Assembly: GCA_036160575.1 (NCBI GenBank)
Contig: JAYYDT010000051.1
Coordinates: 1 to 61,180, forward strand
Direction: 5' to 3'
Source: TMED26 sp002694075
GTDB lineage: Bacteria > Pseudomonadota > Alphaproteobacteria > Thalassobaculales > Thalassobaculaceae
Length of the DNA stretch: 61,180 bases
This document shows positions 34,887-43,797 of this stretch, one piece after another (positions within the stretch are counted from its first letter, which is position 1; every line of letters starts with the position of its first letter). The notes below the pieces were generated by a model. That model was not told where the DNA came from, made no database searches, and saw only the letters and a program-made list of their open reading frames with translations. Position numbers and translations under genes: made by a program.

Positions 34887-37800
34887 TGGCCCGCCGGCAA
34901 CCCTTTCGCCTGGCCGAGGGCGGCGCCATCGACCGCCGGCGGGAGGTGCACTTCACCTTTAACGGTCGCCGCTACAAGGGACATCCGGGCGATACCCTGG
35001 CCTCGGCCCTGCTCGCCAATGGCGTCCATTTCATCGGCCGTAGTTTCAAATACCATCGCCCGCGCGGGATTGTCGCCGCCGGCGCCGAGGAGCCCAACGC
35101 CCTGGTCCAGCTTGGTACCGGGGTGCGCACCGAGCCCAATATCCGGGCCACCGAAATCGCGCTTTACGATGGTCTGGTGGCGGCCAGCCAAAATGTCTGG
35201 CCGTCCCTGCATTTTGACGCGGCGGCGCTGAATCAGGTGTTCGCCGGGCTCTTTCCGGCCGGGTTCTATTACAAAACCTTCATGTGGCCGGCCAGCCAGT
35301 GGCCGCGCTACGAGTGGCTGATCCGGCGGATCGCCGGCCTCGGCCAGGCGCCCCCCGGGCGCGACCCCGACCGCTATGAAAAAATGCATGGCCATGCCGA
35401 TCTGTTGATTGTCGGCGGCGGCGTCGCCGGATTGGCGGCCGCGCGGGCGGCGGCGGCGACCGGCGCGCGCATTATCCTGGCCGAGGAAGGCGCCGACTTC
35501 GGCGGCCAAACCCTGGCCGACGGCGATCAGCGCATCGACGGCCTGCCGGCGGCCGATTGGGTCGCCGCGACGGTCGCCCAATTGGAAGCGGCGCCGGAGG
35601 TCACGCTGCTGCGGCGGACTCAGGTGACCGCCTATCACGACCATAATTATCTGACCGCGGTGGAGCGAGTGACCGACCATTTGGCCGGCCCGCCGGCCCA
35701 TCTGCCGCGCCAACGGTTGTGGAAAATGCGCGCCCGCCAAGTGGTGTTGGCGACTGGCGCCATCGAACGCCCGCTAGTGTTCGCCGATAATGACCGGCCG
35801 GGGGTGATGTTGGCCGGCGCGGTCCGCGCCTATATCCGGCGCCATGCCGTCCTGCCGGGCCGCGAGGTGGTGATTTTCACCAATAATGACGATGCCTATC
35901 GCACCGCCTTGGCGGTCGACGACGCTGGCGCCAAGGTCGCCGCGATTGTCGACGCCCGGCCGTCCCCCGCCGGACCGTTGGTGGCCGCCGCCCGCGCTCG
36001 CGGCCTGCCCATACACGCCGGACATGTGGTCGTCGAAACGCGCGGCAGGGCGCGCGTCAAAGGCTGCGCGATCATGAAACTGGCGGCCGATGGGCAAAGC
36101 GTGAACGGTGTCGCCCGACCGATTAATTGTGATTGCATCGCCATGTCCGGCGGTTGGACGCCAAGCGTCCACCTGTTTTCGCAAAGCCGCGGCACGCTTG
36201 ACTGGGACGCGGACCTCGCCGCTTTCGTGCCTGGCACCAGCCGCGCCGAGGAAAGCTCTGCCGGTGCCGCCGCCGGCGTCTTCGACCTTGCCGAGATCGC
36301 CAAACAGGCGGCGCGCGTCGGTATTGAACGGGCCCGCGCCAGCGGCCATAAGGGCCGGCCGCCGGCGGCGCCGAAAGCCGAGGCGAGCGCCGAGGCGCCG
36401 CTGATGGCGATCTGGCAGGTGCCGACATCGCGCCGCCGGGCCAAACGCTTCGTCGATTTTCAAAATGACGTGACCGCCGCCGATATCGCGCTCGCCGCCC
36501 GCGAGGGCTACCAATCGGTGGAACATGTCAAACGTTACACCACCACCGGCATGGGCACCGACCAGGGGCGCACATCCAATGTCAACGCCCTGGCCCTATT
36601 GGCCGCGGCCCGGGACGCCGAAATTCCGGCGGTCGGCACCACCACCTTTCGCCCGCCGTTGGCGCCGGTGCCGATTGGCGCCTACGCCGGGCGCGCCGTC
36701 GGCCCCTTGTTCGAGCCGGTGCGAACCACCCCGATGGACGCCTGGCAGCGCGCCCATGGCGCCGCGTTCGAACATGTCGGCCAGTGGATGCGGGCCTGGT
36801 ACTATCCGCGCGCCGGCGAGACCATGGCCCAGGCGGTGGCGCGCGAATGTCGGGCGGCCCGCAACACGGTCGGCCTGCTCGACGCCAGTACCTTGGGCAA
36901 GATCGATGTCAAAGGCCCCGACGCGGCCGAGTTTTTGAACCGCGTCTATACCAACAATTGGCTGAAACTGCCGGTCGGCCGGGCGCGCTACGGCCTGATG
37001 CTCGGCGATGACGGCATGGTCAAGGATGACGGGGTGACCGCGCGTCTGGCCGAGAACCATTTCCACATGACCACCACCACCGGCGGCGCCGCCGCCGTGC
37101 TTGATTGGCTGGAGGAATGGCTGCAAACCGAATGGCCGGATTTGCGGGTTTATCTGACCTCGGTCACCGAGCAATGGGCGGTCGCTTCGATCTGTGGGCC
37201 AAAAGCGCGCGACGTGCTCGCCCGCCTGACCGACGATATCGACCTGTCGCCGGAAGCCCTGCCGCATATGGCGGTCACCGCCGGCACCGTCGCTGGCCTG
37301 CCGGCGCGGGTGTTCCGGGTTTCCTTCACCGGCGAACTGTCGTTTGAAATCAACGTGCCGAGCCGCCATGGCCCGGCCCTTTGGACGGCCCTGATGGCGG
37401 CCGGCGCGGCGTTTGACATCACCCCCTATGGCACCGAGACGATGCATGTCTTGCGCGCCGAAAAAGGCTTCATCATCGTCGGTCAGGAAACCGATGGCTC
37501 AGTGTCGCCAAACGACTTGGGCATGGATTGGATCGTCTCCAAAACCAAGGCCGATTTTATCGGCAAACGCGGCTTGGCGCGCGCCGATCTCGCCCGCGGC
37601 GGGCGCAAACAATTGGTCGGATTGCTGGCCAGTGACCCGGCGGTGGTCCTGCCGGAGGGCGCGCAGATCGTCGAGGCCGTGACGCCCCAGCCGCCGATGG
37701 CCATGATCGGTCATGTCACCTCCAGCTATCACAGCGTCACCTGCGGTCGGTCAATCGCCCTCGCTCTGGTCGCCGATGGCCGGGCGCGGATTGGCGAGAC

Positions 37801-37891
37801 GGTCTCGCTGCCGCTGGCCGACAAAACATTGACGGCGGAGGTCACCGCCCCGCAATTCTTTGACCCGGAAGGAGCGCGCCTTGACGGATAA
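34886..37891 (+). CDS. soxA: sarcosine oxidase subunit alpha
   Basis: A 1001-residue catalytic subunit. From the N-terminus: a ferredoxin-like fold domain (FTFNGRRYKGHPGDTLASALLANGV, FIGRSFKYHRPRGI), an NAD/FAD-binding Rossmann unit (LLIVGGGVAGLAAARAAAATGARIILAEEG, around residues 173-202), and a C-terminal glycine-cleavage T-like folate domain (from about residue 600; ASTLGKIDVKGPDAAEFLNRVYTN). It oxidises N-methyl groups of sarcosine and makes 5,10-methylene-tetrahydrofolate. Length matches the family. It overlaps soxG by 11 bases. Confidence 0.97.
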   Translation: MARRQPFRLAEGGAIDRRREVHFTFNGRRYKGHPGDTLASALLANGVHFIGRSFKYHRPRGIVAAGAEEPNALVQLGTGVRTEPNIRATEIALYDGLVAASQNVWPSLHFDAAALNQVFAGLFPAGFYYKTFMWPASQWPRYEWLIRRIAGLGQAPPGRDPDRYEKMHGHADLLIVGGGVAGLAAARAAAATGARIILAEEGADFGGQTLADGDQRIDGLPAADWVAATVAQLEAAPEVTLLRRTQVTAYHDHNYLTAVERVTDHLAGPPAHLPRQRLWKMRARQVVLATGAIERPLVFADNDRPGVMLAGAVRAYIRRHAVLPGREVVIFTNNDDAYRTALAVDDAGAKVAAIVDARPSPAGPLVAAARARGLPIHAGHVVVETRGRARVKGCAIMKLAADGQSVNGVARPINCDCIAMSGGWTPSVHLFSQSRGTLDWDADLAAFVPGTSRAEESSAGAAAGVFDLAEIAKQAARVGIERARASGHKGRPPAAPKAEASAEAPLMAIWQVPTSRRRAKRFVDFQNDVTAADIALAAREGYQSVEHVKRYTTTGMGTDQGRTSNVNALALLAAARDAEIPAVGTTTFRPPLAPVPIGAYAGRAVGPLFEPVRTTPMDAWQRAHGAAFEHVGQWMRAWYYPRAGETMAQAVARECRAARNTVGLLDASTLGKIDVKGPDAAEFLNRVYTNNWLKLPVGRARYGLMLGDDGMVKDDGVTARLAENHFHMTTTTGGAAAVLDWLEEWLQTEWPDLRVYLTSVTEQWAVASICGPKARDVLARLTDDIDLSPEALPHMAVTAGTVAGLPARVFRVSFTGELSFEINVPSRHGPALWTALMAAGAAFDITPYGTETMHVLRAEKGFIIVGQETDGSVSPNDLGMDWIVSKTKADFIGKRGLARADLARGGRKQLVGLLASDPAVVLPEGAQIVEAVTPQPPMAMIGHVTSSYHSVTCGRSIALALVADGRARIGETVSLPLADKTLTAEVTAPQFFDPEGARLDG

Positions 37892-38462
37892 TCCCCGCGC
37901 CGCCGGTCCCTTGGACGCGCTGCTCCCGCCCGTCGGCGGCCCGGCCGACGCCGGCCTGGTGCTGGCCGTGGAAAGCGGTCTTGGGCTGTTGAATCTGCGT
38001 GTCGATCCGGCCGCGGTCTGGCCCTTGGATGGGGCGCCGCCGGCCGCCAATCGGTTTGTCGCGGGTGACGACGTGACCGCCGCCTGGCTGGGTCCCGATG
38101 AGTTTTTGGTGATCACCGCTTTGGATCAGCTCGCCGCCACCGCCGACCGGCTCGCCGGCGCCCTCGCCGGACACCACGCCGGCGTCACTGAGGTGAGTGA
38201 TCATTTGACGGTCATCCGGCTGAGCGGCTCGCGGGCGCGTTGGGTCCTCGCCAAGGGCTGCGCCCTCGACTTGCACCCCCGCGTCTTCGAGCCGGGGGAT
38301 TGCGCGCAGACCTTGTTTGAGCGCGCCGGCATCACGCTGTTACAGCGCGACGCCGCGCCGACCTATCACCTTCTGGTACGGCGCAGCTTCGCGGCCTATC
38401 TCTGGGCCTGGCTGGTGGACGCCGGCCAAGAGGTCGGCGTCCGTTTCGAGGGGCTCAGCTAG
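37881..38462 (+). CDS. soxG: sarcosine oxidase subunit gamma
   Basis: A 193-residue subunit with the T-protein-like fold (LTVIRLSGSRARWVLAKGCALDLHPRVF, then LFERAGITLLQRDAAPTYHLLVRRSFAAYLWAWL). It is the least conserved sox subunit, but length, order and these segments agree with SoxG. The best start is TTG at 37881, 6 bases after AAGGAG; a TTG at 37860 lacks such a site. Its last 8 bases overlap the end of the convergent prpE gene. A rare TTG start may keep gamma-subunit output low. Confidence 0.9.
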   Translation: MTDNPRAAGPLDALLPPVGGPADAGLVLAVESGLGLLNLRVDPAAVWPLDGAPPAANRFVAGDDVTAAWLGPDEFLVITALDQLAATADRLAGALAGHHAGVTEVSDHLTVIRLSGSRARWVLAKGCALDLHPRVFEPGDCAQTLFERAGITLLQRDAAPTYHLLVRRSFAAYLWAWLVDAGQEVGVRFEGLS

Positions 38463-40368
38463 CGCCCTTGTGGTCGTCGGCGTAGCCGAGCGCCTGCAGG
38501 GCGCCGGCGATTTCATCCAGGATCACCGGATCATCGATGGTCGCCGGCATTTTATAGGCTTCGTTATCGGCGATTTTCTGCATCGTCGCGCGCAGGATTT
38601 TGCCGGATCGTGTCTTCGGCAGGCGGCCGACCACGCAGGCCTGCTTGAAAGCGGCGACCGGGCCAATTTGCTGGCGCACCATCGCCACCACGTCGCGGGT
38701 GACCTCGTCATCGGCCTTGTCGGCGGTATCCTTGAGCACCAAAAAGCCGAGCGGCACCTGGCCCTTAAGGGCGTCGGCGACACCGATTACCGCGCATTCG
38801 GCGACATCGCCATGGGCCGCTAACACCTCCTCCATGGCGCCGGTGGACAGGCGGTGACCGGCCACGTTGATAATGTCGTCGGTGCGCGACATGACATGTA
38901 AATAGCCATCGCCGTCGATGAAACCGGCGTCGCCGGTTTGGTAGTAACCGGGAAACTCGGTCAGATAAGACTCGATAAAACGCTGGTCGTTTTGCCACAG
39001 CGTCGGCAAGGCGCCGGGCGGCATCGGCAGCTTGATCACGATGGCGCCGATTTCATCGGCCGCCGCGCGCTGGCCCTCGGCGTTGATCACCTGAACGTCC
39101 CAACCGGGCACCGGTTTGGTCGGCGAACCGGGTTTGACCGGCAATTGCTCAATCCCCAGACAGTTGGAGACAATCGGCCAGCCGCTTTCGGTCTGCCACC
39201 AGTGGTCGACCGCCGGCACTTTCAAATGCGTCTCGCACCAGGCCAAGGTATCGGGGTCGCAGCGCTCGCCGGCGAGGAATTGAGCGCGGAAATGCGCGAG
39301 GTCGTGGCGCGCCAGCAAGGCACCGTCCGGGTCCTCTTTCTTGATCGCTCGGATCGCCGTCGGCGCGGTGAACATCACCGACACCTGATGGTCGGCGATG
39401 ACCCGCCAAAAAGTGCCGGCGTCGGGCGTGCCGACCGGCTTGCCTTCAAACAACACGCTGGTGCAACCGTGGAACAGCGGGGCGTAGACGATATAGGAAT
39501 GGCCGACCACCCAGCCGACATCGGAGGCCGCCCAAAACACCTCGCCCGGCTGGACGCCGTAGATATGCGGCATCGACCACTTGAGGGCCACCAAATGGCC
39601 GCCGGTCGGGCGCACCACGCCCTTCGGTTGGCCGGTGGTGCCGGAGGTGTAGAGGATGTAACAGGGGTCGGTGGCCTCCACCTCGACACAGTCGGCGGGC
39701 GCGGCGGCCGCCTCGACCGCCTGCCAATCGAGGTCGCGGCCGGCGACCATTTCGGCCTCGGCCATCGGGCGTTGGAAGATGACGCAATGATCGGGCTTGT
39801 GAGCGGCATGGTCGATGGCCGCGTCCAACAGCGGTTTATACGGCACCAGGCGGCCCGGCTCGATCCCGCAAGAGGCGGAAACGATGCATTTCGGTGTGCA
39901 ATCGTCGATGCGGGTGGCCAACTCGTGGGGCGCGAACCCGCCGAACACCACGGAATGGACGGCGCCGAGCCGCGCGGTCGCCAACATCGCGATGACCGCT
40001 TCGGGAATCATCGGCATGTAAATGATCACCCGGTCGCCATAGCCGACGCCAAGGTCACGCAGGGCGCCGGCGAAGCGCGCCACCCGGTCGCGCAATTCGC
40101 TATAGGTGTAGCGGGTCACGGTATCGGTCACCGGGCTGTCATAGATCAACGCCACCTGGTCGCCGCGGCCGTCGAGGATATGGCGGTCGAGGGCGTTGTA
40201 GGCGGTGTTGGTGCGGCCGCCGACGAACCAGCGAGAAAACGGCGCCGCGCTATCGTCGAGAACCTGATCCCATTTGCGGTACCAAAACACCTCTTCGGCT
40301 GCGTTAGCCCAAAAATCGTGCGGGTTTTCAAGCGACTCGCGATGCAGGCGGTCAAATTCTCCGGCCAT
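38455..40368 (-). CDS. prpE: propionyl-CoA synthetase (AMP-forming)
   Basis: A 637-residue acetyl-CoA-synthetase-like ligase that activates propionate. The opening (FDRLHRESLENPHDFWANAAEEVFWYRKWDQVL) and GRTNTAYNALDRHI match PrpE rather than Acs. The P-loop is YILYTSGTTGQPKG, and the acetylatable lysine lies in PKTRSGKILRATM near the C-terminus. ATG 40368 has AGGGG at 7 bases; the ATG at 40374 is too close to it. It is divergent from another acyl-CoA synthetase and shares a leader motif with it. Confidence 0.93.
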   Translation of the reverse strand: MAGEFDRLHRESLENPHDFWANAAEEVFWYRKWDQVLDDSAAPFSRWFVGGRTNTAYNALDRHILDGRGDQVALIYDSPVTDTVTRYTYSELRDRVARFAGALRDLGVGYGDRVIIYMPMIPEAVIAMLATARLGAVHSVVFGGFAPHELATRIDDCTPKCIVSASCGIEPGRLVPYKPLLDAAIDHAAHKPDHCVIFQRPMAEAEMVAGRDLDWQAVEAAAAPADCVEVEATDPCYILYTSGTTGQPKGVVRPTGGHLVALKWSMPHIYGVQPGEVFWAASDVGWVVGHSYIVYAPLFHGCTSVLFEGKPVGTPDAGTFWRVIADHQVSVMFTAPTAIRAIKKEDPDGALLARHDLAHFRAQFLAGERCDPDTLAWCETHLKVPAVDHWWQTESGWPIVSNCLGIEQLPVKPGSPTKPVPGWDVQVINAEGQRAAADEIGAIVIKLPMPPGALPTLWQNDQRFIESYLTEFPGYYQTGDAGFIDGDGYLHVMSRTDDIINVAGHRLSTGAMEEVLAAHGDVAECAVIGVADALKGQVPLGFLVLKDTADKADDEVTRDVVAMVRQQIGPVAAFKQACVVGRLPKTRSGKILRATMQKIADNEAYKMPATIDDPVILDEIAGALQALGYADDHKGAS

Positions 40369-40377
40369 GGCCATTCC

Positions 40378-40393
40378 CCTGTTCATAAGCGTT
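40378..40393 (-). promoter_or_regulatory. shared leader motif, prpE side
   Basis: On the minus strand this reads AACGCTTAT-GAA-CAGG, beginning at the predicted prpE transcription start. The 13 defined bases are identical, with the same 3-base gap, to 40499-40514 before the divergent gene. The CAGG runs into the prpE ribosome-binding site. It may be an operator for a common regulator. Confidence 0.45.
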
Positions 40394-40400
40394 ACGCGAA

Positions 40401-40429
40401 AGCATGCGTATTTTCCGAGCGCTTGCCAA
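40401..40429 (-). promoter_or_regulatory. prpE promoter
   Basis: On the minus strand, TTGGCA (40429-40424) and CATGCT (40406-40401) have a 17-base spacer, giving a start near 40394 and a leader of about 26 bases. Confidence 0.5.
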
Positions 40430-40459
40430 GAGCGGCACGTTAGGGCGGCGATTTCGCGG

Positions 40460-40488
40460 ATGACAGGCGCGCGGCGCGTGCCTAGCAT
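40460..40488 (+). promoter_or_regulatory. promoter of the divergent acyl-CoA synthetase gene
   Basis: ATGACA (40460-40465, five of six consensus bases) and TAGCAT (40483-40488) have a 17-base spacer, giving a start near 40495 and a leader of about 43 bases. Confidence 0.5.
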
Positions 40489-40498
40489 GGCGGGCCTA

Positions 40499-40514
40499 AA
40501 CGCTTATACGCAGG
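40499..40514 (+). promoter_or_regulatory. shared leader motif, acyl-CoA synthetase side
   Basis: AACGCTTAT-ACG-CAGG, just after the predicted transcription start. It is the partner of the motif at 40378-40393 on the other strand, and together they form a 9-base inverted repeat spanning the divergent promoters. Confidence 0.45.
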
Positions 40515-40537
40515 ACGAGACAGCAGGGTCGTTTCAC

Positions 40538-42169
40538 ATGTCGGTCAATCCCTATACCCAAGACCTTGGCCCCAACGCGGCCAATTTCGTGCCGATGACG
40601 CCGATGTCCTTCTTGGACCGGACAGCGGCGGTGTTTCCGACCCGGCCGGCGGTCATCCACGGCGCCCGGCGTTATGATTGGGCGACCACCGCCGACCGCT
40701 GCCGGCGCCTGGGCTCGGCCCTGACACAGCATGGCGTCGGCCTTGGCGACACGGTCGCGGTGATGGCCCAAAACACGCCCGAAGCGTTCGAAGCGACGTT
40801 TGGCATTCCGATGACCGGCGCGGTGATCAACGCTCTTAACACCCGTCTCGACGCTGAAAACATCCGCTTCATCCTTGGCCATGGCGAGGCCAAGGTGCTG
40901 CTCACCGACACCGAGTTCGCGCCGACCATCGCCGCCGCCTTGGCCGGCATGGACAACCCGCCCCTGGTGATCGACATCGCCGATAGCGAGGGGCCGGGCG
41001 GCGACCGGATCGGGGCGATGGATTACGAGGCGTTCATCGCCGGCGGCGACCCCGATTACCGTGGGGTGCGGCCAACCGACGAGTGGCAGGCCATCGCCCT
41101 TAATTACACCTCGGGGACGACCGGCAATCCCAAAGGCGTCGTCTACCACCACCGCGGCGCCTATTTAAACGCTCTCTCCAATGTCTTGGTGTGGGGTATG
41201 CGGGCCCATCCGATCTACCTGTGGACCTTGCCCATGTTCCACTGCAACGGCTGGTGCTTTCCGTGGACGGTGACGGCCATGGGCGGCACCCATGTGTGCC
41301 TGCGGAAAGTCGAGGGGCAGGCGATTTTCGAGGCCATCGCCACCCATAAGGTTAGCCATCTTTGCGGCGCCCCCATTGTCATGAACATGCTGTTGCAAAT
41401 CCCGGCCGCCGAGCGCCCGCCATTTGATCATAAAGTGGCGATGATGACGGCCGCCTCGGCGCCGCCGGCGGCGGTGTTGGAGGGGATGCAGACGCTCGGC
41501 TTCGATGTCACCCATGTCTATGGCCTGACCGAGGTTTATGGCCCGGTGACGGTATGCGCCTGGCACGCCGAATGGTCGGGTCTGCCGATCGGCGAGCAAG
41601 CCGATTTGAAAGCGCGCCAGGGAGTGCGCTATCCGGTGCTCGAGGGGTTGATGGTGGCCGATCCGGAAACTCTCGCACCGGTCGCCGCCGACGGCGCCAG
41701 CATCGGCGAGGTGTTCATGCGCGGCAATGTGGTGATGAAAGGGTATCTGAAAAACCCCGCGGCCACCGAGGCCGCCTTCGCCGGCGGCTGGTTCCACACC
41801 GGTGACTTGGGGGTGACCCATCCGGATGGCTATATCGAGCTCAAGGATCGGTCCAAAGACATCATTATTTCCGGCGGCGAAAACATTTCCACCATCGAGG
41901 TCGAAGGGGTGCTGTTCCGTCATCCGGCGGTGCTCGAGGCGGCGGTGGTCGCCAAGGCCGATGACAAATGGGGTGAAACTCCCTGCGCCTTCGTCACTTT
42001 GAAGCCAAACGCGACGGCCACCGCCGAGGAGATCATCGGCTTTTGCCGCGATCACCTCGCCCATTTCAAGTGCCCGCGCTATGTGGTGTTCGGCGATTTG
42101 CCCAAGACATCCACCGGCAAGGTGCAAAAATTTGTTCTGCGCGAGCGAACCGCCGCCGTTTCCGCCTGA
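40538..42169 (+). CDS. acyl-CoA synthetase, AMP-forming (DmdB/medium-chain type)
   Basis: A 543-residue adenylate-forming ligase. The P-loop is LNYTSGTTGNPKGVVYHHRGAYLN, the hinge motif is GWFHTGDLGVTHPDGYIELKDRSKDIIISGGENIS, and the catalytic lysine lies in PKTSTGKVQKF. The MFHCNGWCFPW segment is common in medium-chain and methylmercaptopropionate-type (DmdB-like) ligases, so the substrate is probably a small or branched acid. ATG 40538 gives the normal opening PYTQDLGPNAANF; earlier in-frame starts lie within the promoter region. It is divergent from prpE and converges on a DUF465 gene. Confidence 0.88.
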   Translation: MSVNPYTQDLGPNAANFVPMTPMSFLDRTAAVFPTRPAVIHGARRYDWATTADRCRRLGSALTQHGVGLGDTVAVMAQNTPEAFEATFGIPMTGAVINALNTRLDAENIRFILGHGEAKVLLTDTEFAPTIAAALAGMDNPPLVIDIADSEGPGGDRIGAMDYEAFIAGGDPDYRGVRPTDEWQAIALNYTSGTTGNPKGVVYHHRGAYLNALSNVLVWGMRAHPIYLWTLPMFHCNGWCFPWTVTAMGGTHVCLRKVEGQAIFEAIATHKVSHLCGAPIVMNMLLQIPAAERPPFDHKVAMMTAASAPPAAVLEGMQTLGFDVTHVYGLTEVYGPVTVCAWHAEWSGLPIGEQADLKARQGVRYPVLEGLMVADPETLAPVAADGASIGEVFMRGNVVMKGYLKNPAATEAAFAGGWFHTGDLGVTHPDGYIELKDRSKDIIISGGENISTIEVEGVLFRHPAVLEAAVVAKADDKWGETPCAFVTLKPNATATAEEIIGFCRDHLAHFKCPRYVVFGDLPKTSTGKVQKFVLRERTAAVSA

Positions 42170-42183
42170 GGCCGACCGGTCGG

Positions 42184-42357
42184 TCAGGGTGCGTGGCGCT
42201 GAAGCGCGGCGATTTCGTCCTTAATCGCCAACTTTTGGCGTTTCAGCGCGTGCAGGTCGGTCTCATCCGGATTCGTCGCGCTACTGAGAGCGGTTAGTTT
42301 CTTATCGAGATCAGCATGACGCAACTCAAGGGCGGCGATCCGATCGTTCTGACTCAT
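42184..42357 (-). CDS. DUF465 (YdcH-like) small coiled-coil protein
   Basis: A 57-residue, mostly helical, charged protein (MSQNDRIAALELRHADLDKKL, later LHALKRQKLAIKDEIAALQR). The pattern matches the DUF465/YdcH family of short coiled-coil proteins whose role is not established. GGAGGAAG lies 5 bases before the ATG at 42357. An in-frame ATG at 42414 is rejected because it sits at the promoter's edge. A second family member is encoded 2.3 kb away on the other strand. Confidence 0.88.
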   Translation of the reverse strand: MSQNDRIAALELRHADLDKKLTALSSATNPDETDLHALKRQKLAIKDEIAALQRHAP

Positions 42358-42414
42358 GGCATCTTCCTCCGGTATTGTTATTACGTTTGTGTGAGGTTTC
42401 GACGCAGTAATCAT

Positions 42415-42443
42415 ATGTTATTGTTAGCCGATAACTTAGTCAA
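42415..42443 (-). promoter_or_regulatory. promoter of the DUF465 gene at 42184-42357
   Basis: On the minus strand, TTGACT (42443-42438) and TAACAT (42420-42415) have a 17-base spacer in a locally A+T-rich stretch. The leader is about 50 bases. It begins right after the amidase stop codon. Confidence 0.65.
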
Positions 42444-42446
42444 CCT

Positions 42447-43787
42447 CTAGTCGAAATGACTAATCACTTTTTCTAGGCCGGCGGCCAGGTCCAGCAGGCG
42501 TTGGTCGCCCATGGTTTCCCCCATGATCATTAAGCCAACCGGCGCCTCGCCGCGCCGATGGCAGGGCAAGGTAATCGCGCAGCGGTCAAGGAAATTGCCC
42601 AGCGAACAATTGCGCAGGGCCAGCATATTGGTTTTGGCGTACAGACGGTCGTCATCCAATAGGGGTTGAATGGCCGGCGCGACCATCGGCACGGTCGGCA
42701 TGATCACCGCGTCAAAGGGCGCGGTGGCGGCGTCGGCCTCGGCGATGATGGCGGCCCGTTCGCGTTGCAAGGTGACGTAATCGGCGGCCGGCATGTCCTC
42801 GGCCTTGACGATGCGTGACAGCACCCGTGGGTCGAAGCCGGCGGCGTTCTTTTCCATCAGCTCCCGGACAATCGCGTAACATTCCGGGGCGACGAAACCG
42901 CCGCTGGCGTTGGCGGCGCCGATTTTGGCCAGTACCGGGAACGGGCGCGTCGCGATGCGGGCGCCGGCCTCGGATAGTTTGCGCAAGGTTTCATCGAACA
43001 CTCCGGCGACCGTGTCATCAAGGTCGTCCAGCACGATATGGTCGGGCACGGCCAGGCGCAGACCGGCCACCGGCAGTGGCCGCGGCGCGCGCAGTGGTAT
43101 GTCGGCGATGACCGCGTCAATGGCCGCGCAGCAGGCCACCGTCGGGGCCAGGGGGCCAATCGAATCAAGGGAGTAGGACAGCGGGAAAACCCCATCCGTC
43201 GGCACCCGGCGGGCGGTCGGTTTAAGTCCGGTGAGGCCGCAAAAGGCGGCCGGAATGCGCACCGAACCGCCTGTGTCCGAGCCAATCGCGGCAAGGGCCA
43301 TGCCATCGGTCACGGAAACCGCCGCCCCCGCCGACGAGCCGCCGGGAATGCGCCCGGTGGCCCGATCATAGGGATTGGCCGGGGTGCCGTAGTGGGGATT
43401 GAGGCCGAGGCCGGAATAGGCGAATTCGGTCATGTTGGTGCGCCCGGTTAGGACCGCGCCGGCCTGGCGCAGGCGGCGCACCACCGGCGAGTCGGCGGCC
43501 GCCGGGGCGGCGTCGGCGCGCACCACAGAGCCGGCCCGTGTGACCTCGCCGGCGACATCCAATAAATCTTTAATCGAGATCGGCAAACCGCCCAGCGGCC
43601 CGGCCAGCCCGGCGGCACGCGCCCGGTCGGCGACATCGGCGGCGGCGGTGGCGCCATCGCTGTAAACTTCGATAAAAGCGCGCGCGCCTTCGCCGCTGGC
43701 GATGGCCTCCAGACAGGCCGCCGTCAACGCGCCGCTGGTGGTCTCATTTCGGTCGAGGGCGGCGCGGTGGTCGGCGAGCGGTTGCAT
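42447..43787 (-). CDS. amidase signature family hydrolase
   Basis: A 446-residue amidase signature enzyme with a Ser-cisSer-Lys triad: the lysine in LPISIKDLLD and the serines in GRIPGGSSAGAAVSV, with the glycine-rich GSDTGGSVRIPAAFCGLTGLKPT following. It hydrolyses an amide (or related C-N bond) of unknown identity. The start at 43787 gives the normal MQPLADHRAAL opening; earlier frame lies in the neighbouring gene. It follows the DUF2848 gene by 10 bases on the same strand, so they form an operon. DUF2848 genes beside amidases suggest a joint catabolic step. Confidence 0.92.
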   Translation of the reverse strand: MQPLADHRAALDRNETTSGALTAACLEAIASGEGARAFIEVYSDGATAAADVADRARAAGLAGPLGGLPISIKDLLDVAGEVTRAGSVVRADAAPAAADSPVVRRLRQAGAVLTGRTNMTEFAYSGLGLNPHYGTPANPYDRATGRIPGGSSAGAAVSVTDGMALAAIGSDTGGSVRIPAAFCGLTGLKPTARRVPTDGVFPLSYSLDSIGPLAPTVACCAAIDAVIADIPLRAPRPLPVAGLRLAVPDHIVLDDLDDTVAGVFDETLRKLSEAGARIATRPFPVLAKIGAANASGGFVAPECYAIVRELMEKNAAGFDPRVLSRIVKAEDMPAADYVTLQRERAAIIAEADAATAPFDAVIMPTVPMVAPAIQPLLDDDRLYAKTNMLALRNCSLGNFLDRCAITLPCHRRGEAPVGLMIMGETMGDQRLLDLAAGLEKVISHFD

Positions 43788-43797
43788 GGGCGATCTT

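Noticed and set aside
38938..40443. A 501-codon open frame on the plus strand
   Set aside because: It is antisense to prpE, which has complete adenylate-forming motifs. The translated product is rich in Arg, Gly and His with no domain.
42172..42183. Perfect 12-base palindrome CCGACCGGTCGG between convergent genes
   Set aside because: It has no loop and no T-run, so it is not a convincing terminator, and GC palindromes of this size are expected in such a genome.
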